A stretch of 64,000 nucleotides of DNA from Onchocerca lupi (taxonomy: Eukaryota > Nematoda > Chromadorea > Rhabditida > Onchocercidae): contig JAOVVO010000015.1 of NCBI GenBank assembly GCA_028564675.1, forward strand, positions 62,001 to 126,000, read 5' to 3'. Made by a program: the position numbers and the translations under genes. Below are positions 24,780-37,625 of the stretch, in pieces. Numbering within the stretch: position 1 is the first letter of the stretch; each line of letters starts with the position of its first letter. The notes beneath the pieces were generated by a model, which saw only the letters and a list, made by a program, of their open reading frames with translations, made no database searches and was not told the DNA's origin.

Positions 24780-27700
24780 TCAAAATACGTCTGATTGATT
24801 AGAGGTGACTGTCATATCGCGGTGCCTTTTTTCATTGAATCGTTGATCAGCCATTGGCACAATTTGTTGTCTTTGCTTAGATCGTGACATGAACAGTAAT
24901 TCGATTTCTTCAATATTGTAACCCTTCGTTTCTGGTACAGCAAAGTAGAAAAAGACAAGCGCAAAGCATGTTATACTACCGTAGATGAAAAATGCACCTA
25001 AAATGGCAATTATTAAGATGGCACCGTTTTATATCTGCTAAATTTTCACATCTTTCATTTTGGCAAAATTTAGTCAAAATGTAATTTTGAAGCAAATCTT
25101 TGGTCTTCTCTTTGCAATTTCTTTGTTATCTGCGCAGATTTTCATTATTCCAAATCTATCAATTAATGTTTAAAAAATCGAAATTTCATATTTTCTTCAT
25201 GGAATTTATGAATTAGAAACATAAAAACGAATAATAACTAACCATATTTAGTGGCAGCTTGAGTAAGGGATAAAAATGTCAAAGAAATGATCAAGTTAAA
25301 TGTCCAATTGAAGCATGTTGATAATGCACAACACGTACCTCGTGCCCAAAGTGGATAAAATTCCGCATTTAGCACCCAGGGCATTGGTGCATAACCTGAA
25401 ATGATCAACCTGACAATAGAAGTCGCATGAAAATTCATTATTGAAAAATTCCCTCTTGAAGCACAGAAGAAATCGGATTATGCACATTCATCCATGCATT
25501 TGAATAACATATGTGCTCGTGGGTTTAGAATAAATACTGATAATTCGGTGACTTCATAAGCATTATGAAATTCTATCAATAACAGTATTTAAAATGGGAA
25601 CTCATAAGATTCATTCTAGTTAATCATGTTGGTTAACCACAAATATTTAATGATGTGACTAATGAAGTATATTTATGATCTATCCGGAATGTTCAGATAA
25701 CTTTGTGAGACATTGGAGCACATTCTTAGCACGTATCTATCTCTTTTTACGAACATAAGGCTTAAAAATTAACATTCTTACAGTATCTACGAATTTTGAA
25801 ATTTAAAGAAAGTGGTACCAATCGAGAAGAATGCCAGATAGACTACCATAACAATAATTGGTAAAATTGCATATTTTGATAGACAGAATGAATGTTCCCA
25901 TCTGGTTGTTGTTTGGTTGCTGTTTTCGCATGGTCCAGTCAGTGATTGTTCGGGGGTTTGGCGTGAATATGGTAAACAGTAGCTAAAAATATTTACATAA
26001 TTTTATGATAATTGAAGAAATTCCGAAATTACTATTTATTTTATAAAATTTCAGAAACGAAATTTGTCGCAGTATTATTTCAAAGTTAAAATTGTTGATT
26101 CTCATACATTGCTGCCTGAATTTTTGGACATTCTTGAAAAGAAATTTTCACTTAAGTTTTAATGAGCCAAAAAAAAAAAAGGGAATTACAAGAAAAAAAG
26201 AACCCTTCAGACGAATCGAGACTCGGTTGGCAGAAGCCGCATTTTTCATCAGTAACACAATGATCACAATTGCTGCAAATTACTATTGTTTTGATGATAT
26301 CAATTATAATTAATTAAATAATTTTATAGTCTTTTTAGAAAATGCATCTCATTGAATGTCTGTGAGGTAAAAAAAAAATAAGGCATTACAAACAAACAAA
26401 CAACAAACGAAACAAAATGGTACTTGATATAAGCAAATGGATGTCATGATTTTAAAAAAAAATATGCATTTTTGCTTTTTTCATAATAATGCCTCTATGG
26501 TAAAATGGGAAGCCAAAATTCAATCGTACACAATGTTCAGATGGCAAATTCTTTTTTTCTTTGACTTCACCATCAAGGTTAAGTTTAGGAAAGGACCTTA
26601 ATTCTCGACATTGAATATAGTGATCCACGGAACTGTCAACAACAATGGTATTTGGATCTAATGAAGCAGGTGAATCAAGATTTATCAATAGAAAAGCACA
26701 TCCCATAGCAAATAATGCCACAATAACACCAGCCATTGATACGAACAGGAGTAGCCGACGTCCAATACGTTCTATTAGATACATTGGCACAAATGTGGCC
26801 AAGAAATTGACACCTAAAGTAATTAATTTTAAAGCTCTAAAATATACCTAAATATTATTTCGTTGAATTTGCATGTATTCCTTTAATTAATCAATCAGGA
26901 AAGATAAATACTGAAATCTGATTTTAAAATTTCATAACAAATTAAAAATGAATTAGTTCCAAGTATTGACAAAAGATGCCTACTGCGAAGCTATTTGATT
27001 TAAATAATGTGATTCTGCTTTCTTTCAAAGGAGGCCTGAATGATAAAAAATATTGAGAACTAAGAAGCGTAAAATCAGAAAATTCTTAAAGACTTGGCAT
27101 TCATTTCACTAAAATATTATACATTTCAATGCACTTTATTTCTATGATAATGTGAAAATACCCAAATTATCTAAAATTTGTTGACTTCTCGTGAACATAC
27201 GTTTACTTACTTGAAATTCCAGCTGAAATCCAAATAGCTGTGTGTGGATCTTGAACACCAGCTGATTGAATTATCGTACCGGTATAATACCTTGAATTAT
27301 GCTGTTCACATTTGCAGAAATAAGATATTATAATTTTTAATTTTTTGCCCAAAATTATAGTAAAGCGATAATTTCGGTATTTTATCATTCAATATAATTG
27401 TAAATTTAGTTGTTTCGAAACATCTAATTTTAAGTAATAAAAAATCTGACTTTTAATATGGAAACTAACATAATGGTATTAATTCCAGAAAGTTGTTGAA
27501 AGGCTTGCAAGGAGCATCCAATAATAAGTGCTTTCCGAACGTGAGGTGTTGTTAAGATTCGTCCAAGTAACATCGATTCTGCAATTCTTATATTCAGTTT
27601 CATTCGTTAATAAACTTAATCAGTGATGTCAACTTAGTCAATGACGTATTCACAATTTCAGCTTATATGAATCTGATTTTTCTATAAGCACAGATTTGAT

Positions 27701-29458
27701 TTTCCTCATCGTCTCTATTAAAATTAATAGGATTAATAGCATTGTTCAAACTGACTAATTAGTAAGTAGGCAATGATAAGGATATGATTAAATTATGGGA
27801 AATGATAACATCTATATTAAAAAGAAACGATTCACCAAAGTGAAAAGTTGGAAAATATTTATAACGCAAATTTAAATAAATTAAATTTATGAAACAAAAT
27901 AGCTTACCACCAACGGCTTCTTTAGCTTTCTTTTCACTTTCCAGTGATTCTGCGTTTTCAGAAATTTCATAGGATATCCAATCTTCGTATCCATTATATA
28001 TTTTGCCCAAAACCTATAACCTTGTTTTTATTATAGCTTATTGGTTAGAAGCATTGATAAGTGTAGTTAAGACTTAAGCGTCGAGAGAAAGGAGTGAGCT
28101 GTTTTAATGGTCAAAGAGAAATTTAACTTGATACTACCAAAGAAAAATTGAATATATCTTAAGATCCATTTCTAGAATGATTAAAAGTAAAAATTATTTT
28201 GGAAGCAATACACTTATATCACAAAAATTCGAATAAGCTAACTCTGCAAGCTTCTTCCTTCTGTTCCATTTTATATAACCATCGGGGACTTTCTGGCAGG
28301 AATAAAAAACCGATAAATTGTATTATACCCGGTAAAGCAGCAAATGCGAATATTAAACGCCAGCCAATATTCACCGGGTCAATATATGAGAATCCACCTT
28401 AATTATAAATTTCAAACAAAATTTCATTGTTGAACTTCGAAATTTTTGAATAAATACATACCAGCTGTCGCATTTTTTTTTAATGATAAATTAAAGCGTG
28501 CATTTGATAGCACATTCATATCAAATATTTTTTATTAAAAATTTTGAAATTTCAACGAAAAGTATGACAAACCGGCGATTAAATTGGAAGCCATCAAGCC
28601 AAAAGTGATCATTAGTTGGAAACCAGTAAGCAGAATACCACGAATGTGTATAGGCGATGCTTCACCGACATAAATTGGCACTGTCATTGATGCAAATCCT
28701 AAAAAAAAATAAAACAACTTGTTGTCACTAAATTACACAAATACAGAATAACTTTTATAATCAAAAAAAAAAAAAAAATTCAAAAATAACTTACCGATAG
28801 CAAAACCGAGTAGAAGTCTCCCAATAAGTAATGTTACTTTTTCTGGAGCCAACGCACAAACAGCTGCTCCAACCACAAAGACAACACTGGAAGACAAGAT
28901 GATTTTTTTTCTTCCAAAATAATCAGATGCTGGTCCAGCAAATAGTGAACCAATCGCTGCAGTGCCTGAAACAGAATTACAATATTGAAAGTTTCCCCGA
29001 ATTTGTGCCATCAAGATTCCAAAGATATTTGGAGCCCAGATGATATAAAAAGTATCTATTCAATACTAGTATGCATCCAAAAGCTAATTTTCCCAGGATG
29101 AATTTAGATTTAGCCATACGATTCCATTGATGGATTTATGTTTAATTCAATCAGTTTCAATTTGACGATTTGAATTATCAGTGTAATTACAGACTAATTT
29201 AAAATGGAGTAGCAAAAAAAAAAAAAAAAAAAATGAAATACCTGGTGTTATGCTGACGATCAGTTCCTTCCAAAGCGTGCTCATTGGCCTCATACCAATA
29301 TTGTGTGGCACATAGAGCATTGTACTTGAAACAATACCCGTATCATAGCCAAATAAAAAGCCGCCAATCACAGCCATAAATGCTAATAAATAAACGAAAA
29401 AACCAAGTTCTGGCTTTGTGGTTGGTTTACGAATAGTGGTATTTGGAGCTGTACTCAT
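24780..29458 (-). CDS. Proton/myo-inositol cotransporter-like sugar transporter (SLC2A13/HMIT type)
   Basis: Twelve-helix major-facilitator sugar porter, expected in the plasma membrane and importing myo-inositol or a related polyol with protons. Eleven exons join perfectly in phase (minus, 5' to 3'): 29458-29242, 28965-28795, 28698-28573, 28397-28243, 28013-27908, 27578-27470, 27290-27211, 26813-26597, 25982-25819, 25395-25243, 24997-24780, giving about 571 residues. Visible family marks are GGFLFGYDTGIVSS, DYFGRKKIIL, GRLLLGFAIGFASMTVPIY, GEASPIHIRG, PESPRWLY, QQLSGINTIMYYTGTI, IERIGRRLLL, GYAPMPWVLNAEFYPLWARG and PETKGYNIEEIE. The MPWVLNAEIYPLWAR-type segment and a cysteine-containing luminal loop before helix 10 (CREL, then TGPCENSNQ) point to the HMIT branch rather than to glucose transporters. 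Substrate assignment rests on homology. On the coding strand, aattttttccag 8 bases before the ATG may be a spliced-leader acceptor. Confidence 0.93.
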
Positions 29459-32400
29459 TTTTTTAGCTGGAAAAAATTAATAATTTTATAATTTTTAAAA
29501 AATTAACGCCATATGGATGTTAAATTGTTTCATGTGAGCCTGCAGATAATGTAACCTTCAAATTAATCTATAAGATAAAATGTCTATAATCCATTCAAGC
29601 CGATTTCCTTTATTCCCAGTATTTCAACAATATCTGTTTTATGAGCCACCATGAAAATTTTTAAAAATATTTAGATGTGGCTTTTTTCTGATCCATCATC
29701 TATTTAGTTTAAAAAATAGTGATATTAAAGGAAGTTATTCGTTAACTTGCACCATTCATCTGAACTCAAAAAAGTTTTTTTTTTTCAAAATGAACTCTAT
29801 TTTGAAACTTCAATTATTGTAATATTAATTACAATAAGTAAAAGTTCGCAATAGAGTTCGCTTACGTTACTGAAATTGGATGAGAAAATTTCACAAAGAT
29901 GGTGACAGTATTTTAGAATGGAGTCATTCATATAAATTTGCAAGTACCTCTAAAATTTTGAACTGTTAAACCGTCTATGATTCATGCTCATTGGTTTCTG
30001 AACTTGTTTTTGTAAAGAAATGTATTATCTAAAGTATTTCATTAGTTATGTTGCAATTTGAAAACTTATATTATTAAACTCGTCCGAAATTGAACTTAAA
30101 GTAATTGCTGAGGATTTCATTTGCTAAAATATCGCATTCCAAAAATTTTGTAAAATTCTTTTACCATATGTGAATTAGATGGATTCTTTGATGAAAACGA
30201 TAAGCAAAACAAATTCATCCCTTCATATCATAGGAAAATCGATGTTTTGTCGAGACTACTATATCAGCAGAAGCAAAAGTCAAATTTTTGTCATTTACAA
30301 TTTGAGGCGATCAGAATGTTAATAAATTATTCTATAATTGCTATAAAATTTTCCACAATTTCTATATCTTATTTCAAATATTTTTTTTGATTTCCTTGGT
30401 ATTTTTCCACCCTTTCGGGAAGAATTGAAAGATTCCAATCTTTTTTTTTTTTGATATTTGACAACATTGTGATAATGTTGATCAAATGAGTTATAACTTT
30501 GGACCTTCCTATGACTGCATCCTTAAATCTGAAATTGTTCGGCAATAACTTTCTCTCCATAAGTTCAATTTCATGAAACATTACTGGCAAATTGAGTACA
30601 GTTTCATTTTCTGGAGAAATTTGAATGAAAGCTGAACTTTCACCAAGCTATTCATTCGCAATAATTTGTTCGATCTCTTTTTTGCATCATAAAAATGAAT
30701 GAGAGAGTGAATATCACTAGTTAGTACTATTTGGCCTACTTAAATTTCTCATTAATTTCTTTTGTTTTTGCAAACTGGACTGAGTGTCTGTTAATTATTT
30801 AGTAACAGACCATTATTTAATACTTCCCACTATATATTTAATGATATAGTTAAATTTTGAAAGGCAAACATGCGAAAAATAAGTGCTTGAATTTTCATTG
30901 GAAAATTGTTAGACTGAAGTAACAGTTTCGTTAACAAAATGGATATAATTTCGAGAGCGACACGAAACGAACCAAGCAGGATGGAGAGGAAATAATGCTT
31001 TTTTTTTCTTTTTTTTTTTTAACAATTGGAAAGAAATAACGCTCTTCGAAACTTATTACTATGTTACTATTTCCTGTTGTCATTACACTGAGGAACTATT
31101 TCAAAGTCAATAAAATGATTTATAACTTAAATCAGTTAATTCTAAAATTATATTGAAAAGGTACAAAAATATAAGCTGCATTTGAAACTGACTGAAGTGA
31201 TAGTTACAGCTGGAAACAAAGCAACACGTAACATTTATTTTTGAAATAAATTTTGCCTCCATCAACTCTGGAAATATTTGCAACTTTATAAGTAACTATT
31301 TGGACTTTTCTGATGGAAATAATATAGTAAATTTTTGCAAAATATTCAAATTCTATTGAAAAAAAAGTATCAATTTGACAATATTTTTACCACACTTCAT
31401 TTTCTAAGAAGCCAAAATTAATAACTTCTATGAAACAACTTGATCCCGAAAATTGTTTGATTAAAAAAATAGAGAAACTTGAAATATTTTAGCTGGCAAA
31501 TATCATTATTGGAAAGGAAAATGGTACTGTAATTCAAGTTCCATAATCCAGTAGGAGTACGGTTAAAGTCGTATGGAGTACAGTTTGTCTAAACTGAGTA
31601 TCTTGATTGAAATGGAAAGAAAAAGTCGGGAAGAACATGATCTGATTACAAATCTGGTATCTTTCCTAGTTGTTCACGTTAGAGGAATGTGATCGAACGC
31701 AATGTCCCTGATCCTATTTATCACAACATAAACCGAGATTGGGCCGCCCCTAATTACGGCAATGCAATAAATAGCCCGTGAGGTAGTATTGAACTAGGCA
31801 AGGAAACCTATTTGCACTTCCTAAATTCATGTTAAACCAGTTATTTTCTCTATGCCCTTTAATTGAACAAGTGTAATAGAATATCAAACATCTCATGGTA
31901 TTGATTTTCAGTGAACAAAAAGAGAAGAAATCTGTTCGGTAATTTTAGCAACGCCATTAATTTATGGCTAGTGTCAGAAGAGATCAATCAAAATGAAATA
32001 TCAAAATGTTTTTTGAAGCACTGAAAAACTTTATTTCGATGACAACTTTACACAAAACCAGGACACCATATGACTGAAGTGCTAGAATTTTGGCGTACAT
32101 TGAAAAATTCCTTACTCTCAAACCCCTTTGATTACGGAAATCGATGAGATTTTTGATTTTCTAAATATGTGCATTTAATTACAGTAGAAAAGGAAGGGAA
32201 AAGAGAATTACCCCCCACTGATTGGTGTATCCTTCAATTGGGATCAAAATCATTGCTGCTTCAAAATCTCTCGCTAATCATCCATTTAATCCCTCATTCA
32301 AGTTCGAACTGAAACAATAATCTGGTCATATGAGCAATATATTTTACCATAGTAATGCGACAAAAAGACATAGCTGATAAGTAACTATGAAAATGGTAAT

Positions 32401-34964
32401 TTATTGATTTTATCACTAGATTAAATGATTGGATTATATATGTAGGTATTAATTGTTTAAACAGAATTTCCCTATTATCATAAATGCCAAATGTCACTCT
32501 TCTGACGCATTGAATGACTACAGTATACGAATTGTTAAAATAAGAAATAATCTTATTTATTGTATTTTATAATTTCTGTTAAACAATTCTATTCGTTCAT
32601 CATTTTGTTAGTTATGTTAGTTTCCTAAAATATCATTCCTGGATATTTTACTACATGTTACTTTAAATTCTTTTAAATAAGAACAAAAATTTTAATTTTT
32701 ATTATAAAAAGTAAAAAAATTTTAATTTCAAGTATAAAAATTTTAAGTTTTATGCTTATTATGCATGAGTGAATATTCTTTTCATACTTATAATCATCGA
32801 AGAAGTAAACTTGAGAAATTGTGAAGAACAATAAAATTTCCGAAACTTAATAATACCAAAAAAAAGACAGGAATAGGTTTGCTTAAATTATGTGTGAAAA
32901 TAAGAATGAAAAAATGAATGCAAAAGTGATGGAAATATTACACTTAAGTTTTGGTATGATTTGCGATTAGAACTGATTGGAGTTTAATTAAGAGCAAAAT
33001 TTTGGGAGCAGATTAAATTAAAATTATTAAAATAAAATTTGAGGTGAACATTAAGGAAAGAGTGAAGTATTTTCATTCGATATTATCATACAACTTTTCT
33101 TGAATATAGATATTCTAATTTAAATGTTAACGGAACTCTTTTTTTCAGCTCGTGATATATTTTTGAACTGTTTACCTTCTGTTTCAATTTTTTCAGTGTA
33201 GCAAATTAAGTTATTTAAAACAACTAATTGCATCAAACTTAAGTTAATTTCCAGGATGGATCTTGAACTCAAAAATTTTCCCATTAGCTTTTCTACAATT
33301 AGCACATCCTTCGACTGTAACGTATCGCTGGCACTATACTAATAATATATTTTTCAGTCATCTATTCCAAGATTTTTATTATTTTTCTTTAAATATATTA
33401 TTTCATTCTTTCTTCTTTAAATATATTTATTTATATTGTTCCAATCTTTCCAATTCGATGCCACTTCGAAATCGAGCTTATTTTTAGATTCATTTTTAAG
33501 CTATGAATTTTAAAATATACAACGTTTCCATATTTTGACACTAGTTGATATGTCATACCTCAAATTGTTGATGCTGTTCAACTTTTTTTTGAAGTAAATT
33601 GACGGGAAAAAATTTCTGGAAAACTTCACAAAAGATGAATGAGAATAGCGAAATAGTTTTATTACATTGTATAATTATTAAGATTTTTGAAATTCGACAT
33701 TTCCGAAAAATAAACCTAAAATTTATCTTTAGAATTAAAAGCCTGAAATTTATACTAAAAATCAAGAAAGATTTCTTGAAACTCTCATCACTTAATTCTC
33801 CGATGGACAGTAGGACTTTAAGTTCTGACCAAAATTTTATAATTCAGTCAAAAAATACTACGATGAATATTTTTGCAGGTCAGAAATTGATTAGTATTTA
33901 ATACCAAGTGCTTTAATATATGCTACACCTAAAATTTACTGCTCATCGAATTTTTTTGTTCATCACTTTTTGCTTTTTTTGATCTAGTTGAATTAGTTAA
34001 CTACATTTCACTGTATATAATGTTTTCATTAATTCACTCAAGGATTTTCAAACCTAAGAATGAGATAATTCCAAGATAATTCTTTATTTTCCAGGGTTCT
34101 CTAAAGTAAAATCTTATTTGTAGTGGAATAGAATTCAAAATAAAAGCGATCAGTTTATGTAATTAATTTTATTGATTAACTTAATTTTTGGTATCAACAA
34201 ATTTAGAGGTATTAGTGTGAATCTTTGTAGGATTACTAATGGGGCTACAGAATCAGATAAAAGTGCTGAACAAGAAATTGCACTAGAAAAATCTTCCGTG
34301 AATTTGAATCTTTGTCTAAATCACTGAATGGAAATTAGTGCATGACTTTTAGCATGAATATGAATAAAAGCAAATTTTTTGTGTTTTGAAGTAAAAAATC
34401 CGAAATTCGAATCACCGAATTGCTCCATCAGAACAACAAAACTATTTTTTGTGCTGATATTTTCTCAAGATTAAGCTATTAATAGCTTTGAATTATTGAT
34501 AAGAGATTATATTGTTCGTTTTGTATTTAATAATCTGAGCAAATTTCTTCCAAATATTTTAGCATTATCGAAAGTTTCAAGACTTTCGGTTGAATTCATT
34601 CCACAGCAAAGACTGACATCAATAATTATTTTTCCTTGAGAGCCATCAACAACAGCAATATCAAACAGCACAAATAGAAGTTGAAAAGTTGTTCCTGTAA
34701 ACTTTCTGTTCCTTTTTTTCTCACCACATCTTCCCATTCTTTTCTCTTTTGCCATGACACGGTTTACCTTTCAAAATAAGGATCAACGAACGCGTCATAT
34801 GACCAAATTACATCAACAATTTGATATCGTATAAAAAACGACTATGATATTGTCGGATCGCTGATTTGTAATTTAATCAAGTATGATCTTTTAAAATTGT
34901 TTGGTTCTGTAAGTATCGAAGAATGAATCGTTAAATCAAAAAAGTATCGAAGTTTCATTGTTAT
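29459..34964. other. Long gene-poor AT-rich interval
   Basis: No coding exon with homology or coherent splicing was seen on either strand. A slightly GC-richer patch at about 31630-31860, with gggccgcccc near 31742, stands out but folds into no RNA that was recognised; it might be a distal promoter. Open frames such as 33599-33901 (plus) and 34507-34755 (minus) are low-complexity and unsupported. Confidence 0.4.
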
Positions 34965-34997
34965 GTGCGTATCAAATCAAGTGAATTTATTATTTTT

Positions 34998-35126
34998 TTC
35001 AGTTTGAGTGCTATGATATGCATATCAAATCAAGTGAATTTATTATTTTTAGGAAGTGATCAAATGGTCACTTCCTAAAAATAATAAATTCACTTGATTT
35101 GATATGCACATCATATCACTCAAACT
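34998..35126. repeat. Long foldback hairpin, arms about 60 bases
   Basis: The left arm runs from ttcagtttgag through tcaagtgaatttattatt to aggaagtga, and the right arm is its near-exact reverse complement, with a loop of about 8 bases at 35061. A direct copy of part of the arm (atcaaatcaagtgaattt) also lies just upstream at 34972-34990. It is probably a foldback/MITE-type element. Confidence 0.85.
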
Positions 35127-35761
35127 GAACTTTTTTGTCTTATTTTCAAAATTTAGAAGAGAAAAAAAGGAAGCATTTACTTCTTTCACTATCTTGTACT
35201 TTTAATCACTACCGAAAATTCATGGTGATTTCTTGCCAGAAATTTACGTAACATATAATAAAATAAGATAAGAATTTTAGTATATTTGGAGATTGTAGCC
35301 ATGTTAAACAATAGAGATGTGATCTGATTAAAGGGAAAGTAAATGGAATGGAGGAAATTGAAGCAATGGCAAGTGAAACGGTTAGGCAAGAGAAGCGGTT
35401 GTAAGTCTGATTCAGAAGAAAAAATATGGACGCGGATTAATGAAGGTTGTGAATTCCAATTAAACGAAGTGATTGAAATTTCGCTGTTGATGAATTCGAA
35501 ATTTCACATTTACATTTCATAATATTTTAGAAAATCTCGAGCAAATTAAAAAGAGAATGCCATATGTCCTAGAATTAGCGATAGATGATCTCAACCATGA
35601 TAACTCAAACCAGTAACTTGATCAGACGGAATGATCTGTTGTCGATATCAAAAGCCTTTTCGCGAATGCATGCTCTATATTCAATATTTAATTATGCCAT
35701 CATTTTGATAAGCATTATGTTGAACAGTGATGGTTCCGGTGATGGTTTCAACCATTTAACA
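35127..35761. other. Spacer between the two foldback elements
   Basis: AT-rich; no gene or RNA feature could be supported. Confidence 0.35.
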
Positions 35762-35901
35762 CAGACTAATATCTAGATTCTCACACTTTCTAATCCATCG
35801 AAATATCGATTGAAAAAAAATTGAAAAATAAGCCATTTTTAATATTTTTCAATTAATATTTCGATGGATTAGAAATCGGTGAGAACCTAGATATTAGTCT
35901 G
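35762..35901. repeat. Second foldback element, arms about 60 bases
   Basis: It starts cagactaatatctag and ends ctagatattagtctg. Inner parts ctaatccatcgaaatatcg and cgatatttcgatggattag-like sequence pair imperfectly around an AT-rich loop of about 20 bases near 35830. The arm sequence differs from that of the hairpin 640 bases upstream, so it is a different element family. Confidence 0.8.
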
Positions 35902-37625
35902 CTAATTAATCTTGACTGTGAAGAGCTTGGGGTAAGTTTTCTAAGAATGCGAAATAGGAATTCTGAAAGGCTCTACTCCCGAATCTTCAAGAAAATAAAT
36001 ATCCGAAACTATTTCATTGTAAACGCCGAACCTTGATGAGCAGGATGAGAAATTCGAACATAATTTAGCATGTTTGATGTACAAACTTAATCTTGTGAGA
36101 ATCATAAATCTATAAAATAGGATTTCAAAATCTATTACTTTCACAGCTAGAAACCAATATTCATAAATTTTTTATCGAAAGGACCAATTTTAAAAAACAT
36201 ACTTTTTTTGCTCATGCAAAAACTTTCACCCTTCTCCATTCTTACTTATGCACAGCAAGAATTTTAACATCTTTCTATTTCTATCAATAATTAAGAACGT
36301 CATTTAACAAAAAAATTAATTTTAAGCAATTTCTCATATACATTACATCATTGAGTTGAACATCTACGTTGAAGAGAACTATGGTTCATAATTTATCGAA
36401 AATTCTTGCAAATTTTTCCTTTGAAAACTGGAGAATTGCATCCTAACTCATGTTTAGGACCAGTTAATCATCAACACAAATCAGTTCGTCAAATGATTAT
36501 TAGTTGAAATTTATGCGAAAAGAACAATTTCCTTCATTATACATGACTAGAATAAAACCGAGATGCTCCGACAAATTTTTTTAGTAAGAAATGGAATGCA
36601 TAAGAAAGTCCGTACTAGTTCTTCGAACTGCTTTCAGACTTATTTGACTCAAGTTATTCTTTTAATATCTCCACTTTTTAGAAATCGTGAACTCTTTAAG
36701 AAGGATCTCTCGAAACAAAGATGACAATAATGTGACAAAGTACACTGGCGATGAAATCGGCAGAAATTCAATGGTGAAACCAAAGTTCATGTGGTAAAAA
36801 CTGTTCTTTGTTGCTTGGTGCTATCTTTAGCGATAACTACATTTTTTGCAATAACTTTGTAATAGAGCATTTTCATAAATAGGTTCTCCAAGGTTTCCTC
36901 TTTTTCATCACAACTATTACATAAATTTCATGCGCAAACCATATACCAGAATTACAGCACAACTTTCCTGAATCGTTCTTTAACATATAAATCCGAACAA
37001 TGTATTTTCATAAATAAATAATTCTTTTTTTTTTTGTTTTTGATTCTAAAACGCTATTAAAATGCAAACAACTCTTCGGAAATTAAGCCACCAGAGAAAC
37101 ATATGGAACAGTGATATTTGCCTCTAAGAAACTGCGGATGAATTATCCAGTTTTCCAGAGCCTTATGATTTCCTCCTTCTTCCAAGAAACAAGAAATAAT
37201 AAACATTATTTATCACAAATTTGCGAACCGATATATAAGAAAATGCTTATCTAAAAGCTAGACAAATACAACTGAAAATGGAACAGTTTGACCGATTTTT
37301 TTAAACTAATTGGAAAACTGGAAATTTTTCCATGACTAAAATTTTTATCAGCTACTTTATAGCAGCATGCGCGCTTGAATAAAAACCTATTAAGTAACAA
37401 AAACATGAAGACAATGGATAAGCTAACAGATAACTCGTTATATACGGTCGATGAAAAAACCGGTCTTCATTGTGTGCCAATAAAAAGTCTTAAATTATAT
37501 TCTGCGATAACAGCAGACGGAATTAAAACTGCGTCATGATTTTCTCAATCTACATTTTCACTAATAGAAAATGCAAACGCTTAAGCACAATATAATTTCG
37601 AAACAATAAGCAAACATTATCCACT
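35902..37625. other. Intergenic stretch, 3' side of the RAP-domain gene
   Basis: AT-rich, with no coding exon recognised. The minus-strand 3' UTR of the gene ending at 37626 should lie at its right end. Confidence 0.4.

Noticed and set aside
31630..31860. Slightly GC-richer patch considered as a tRNA or other RNA gene
   Set aside because: No cloverleaf, no A and B box pair and no known RNA motif could be found by eye.
33599..33901. Plus-strand open frame of 100 codons
   Set aside because: Composition is dominated by Lys, Ile, Phe and Asn as expected from AT-rich noncoding DNA; no homology is evident.
34507..34755. Minus-strand frame with a Ser/Thr-rich end, considered as a kinesin-like fragment
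   Set aside because: The resemblance was limited to a few residues and lacked any motor-domain motif.
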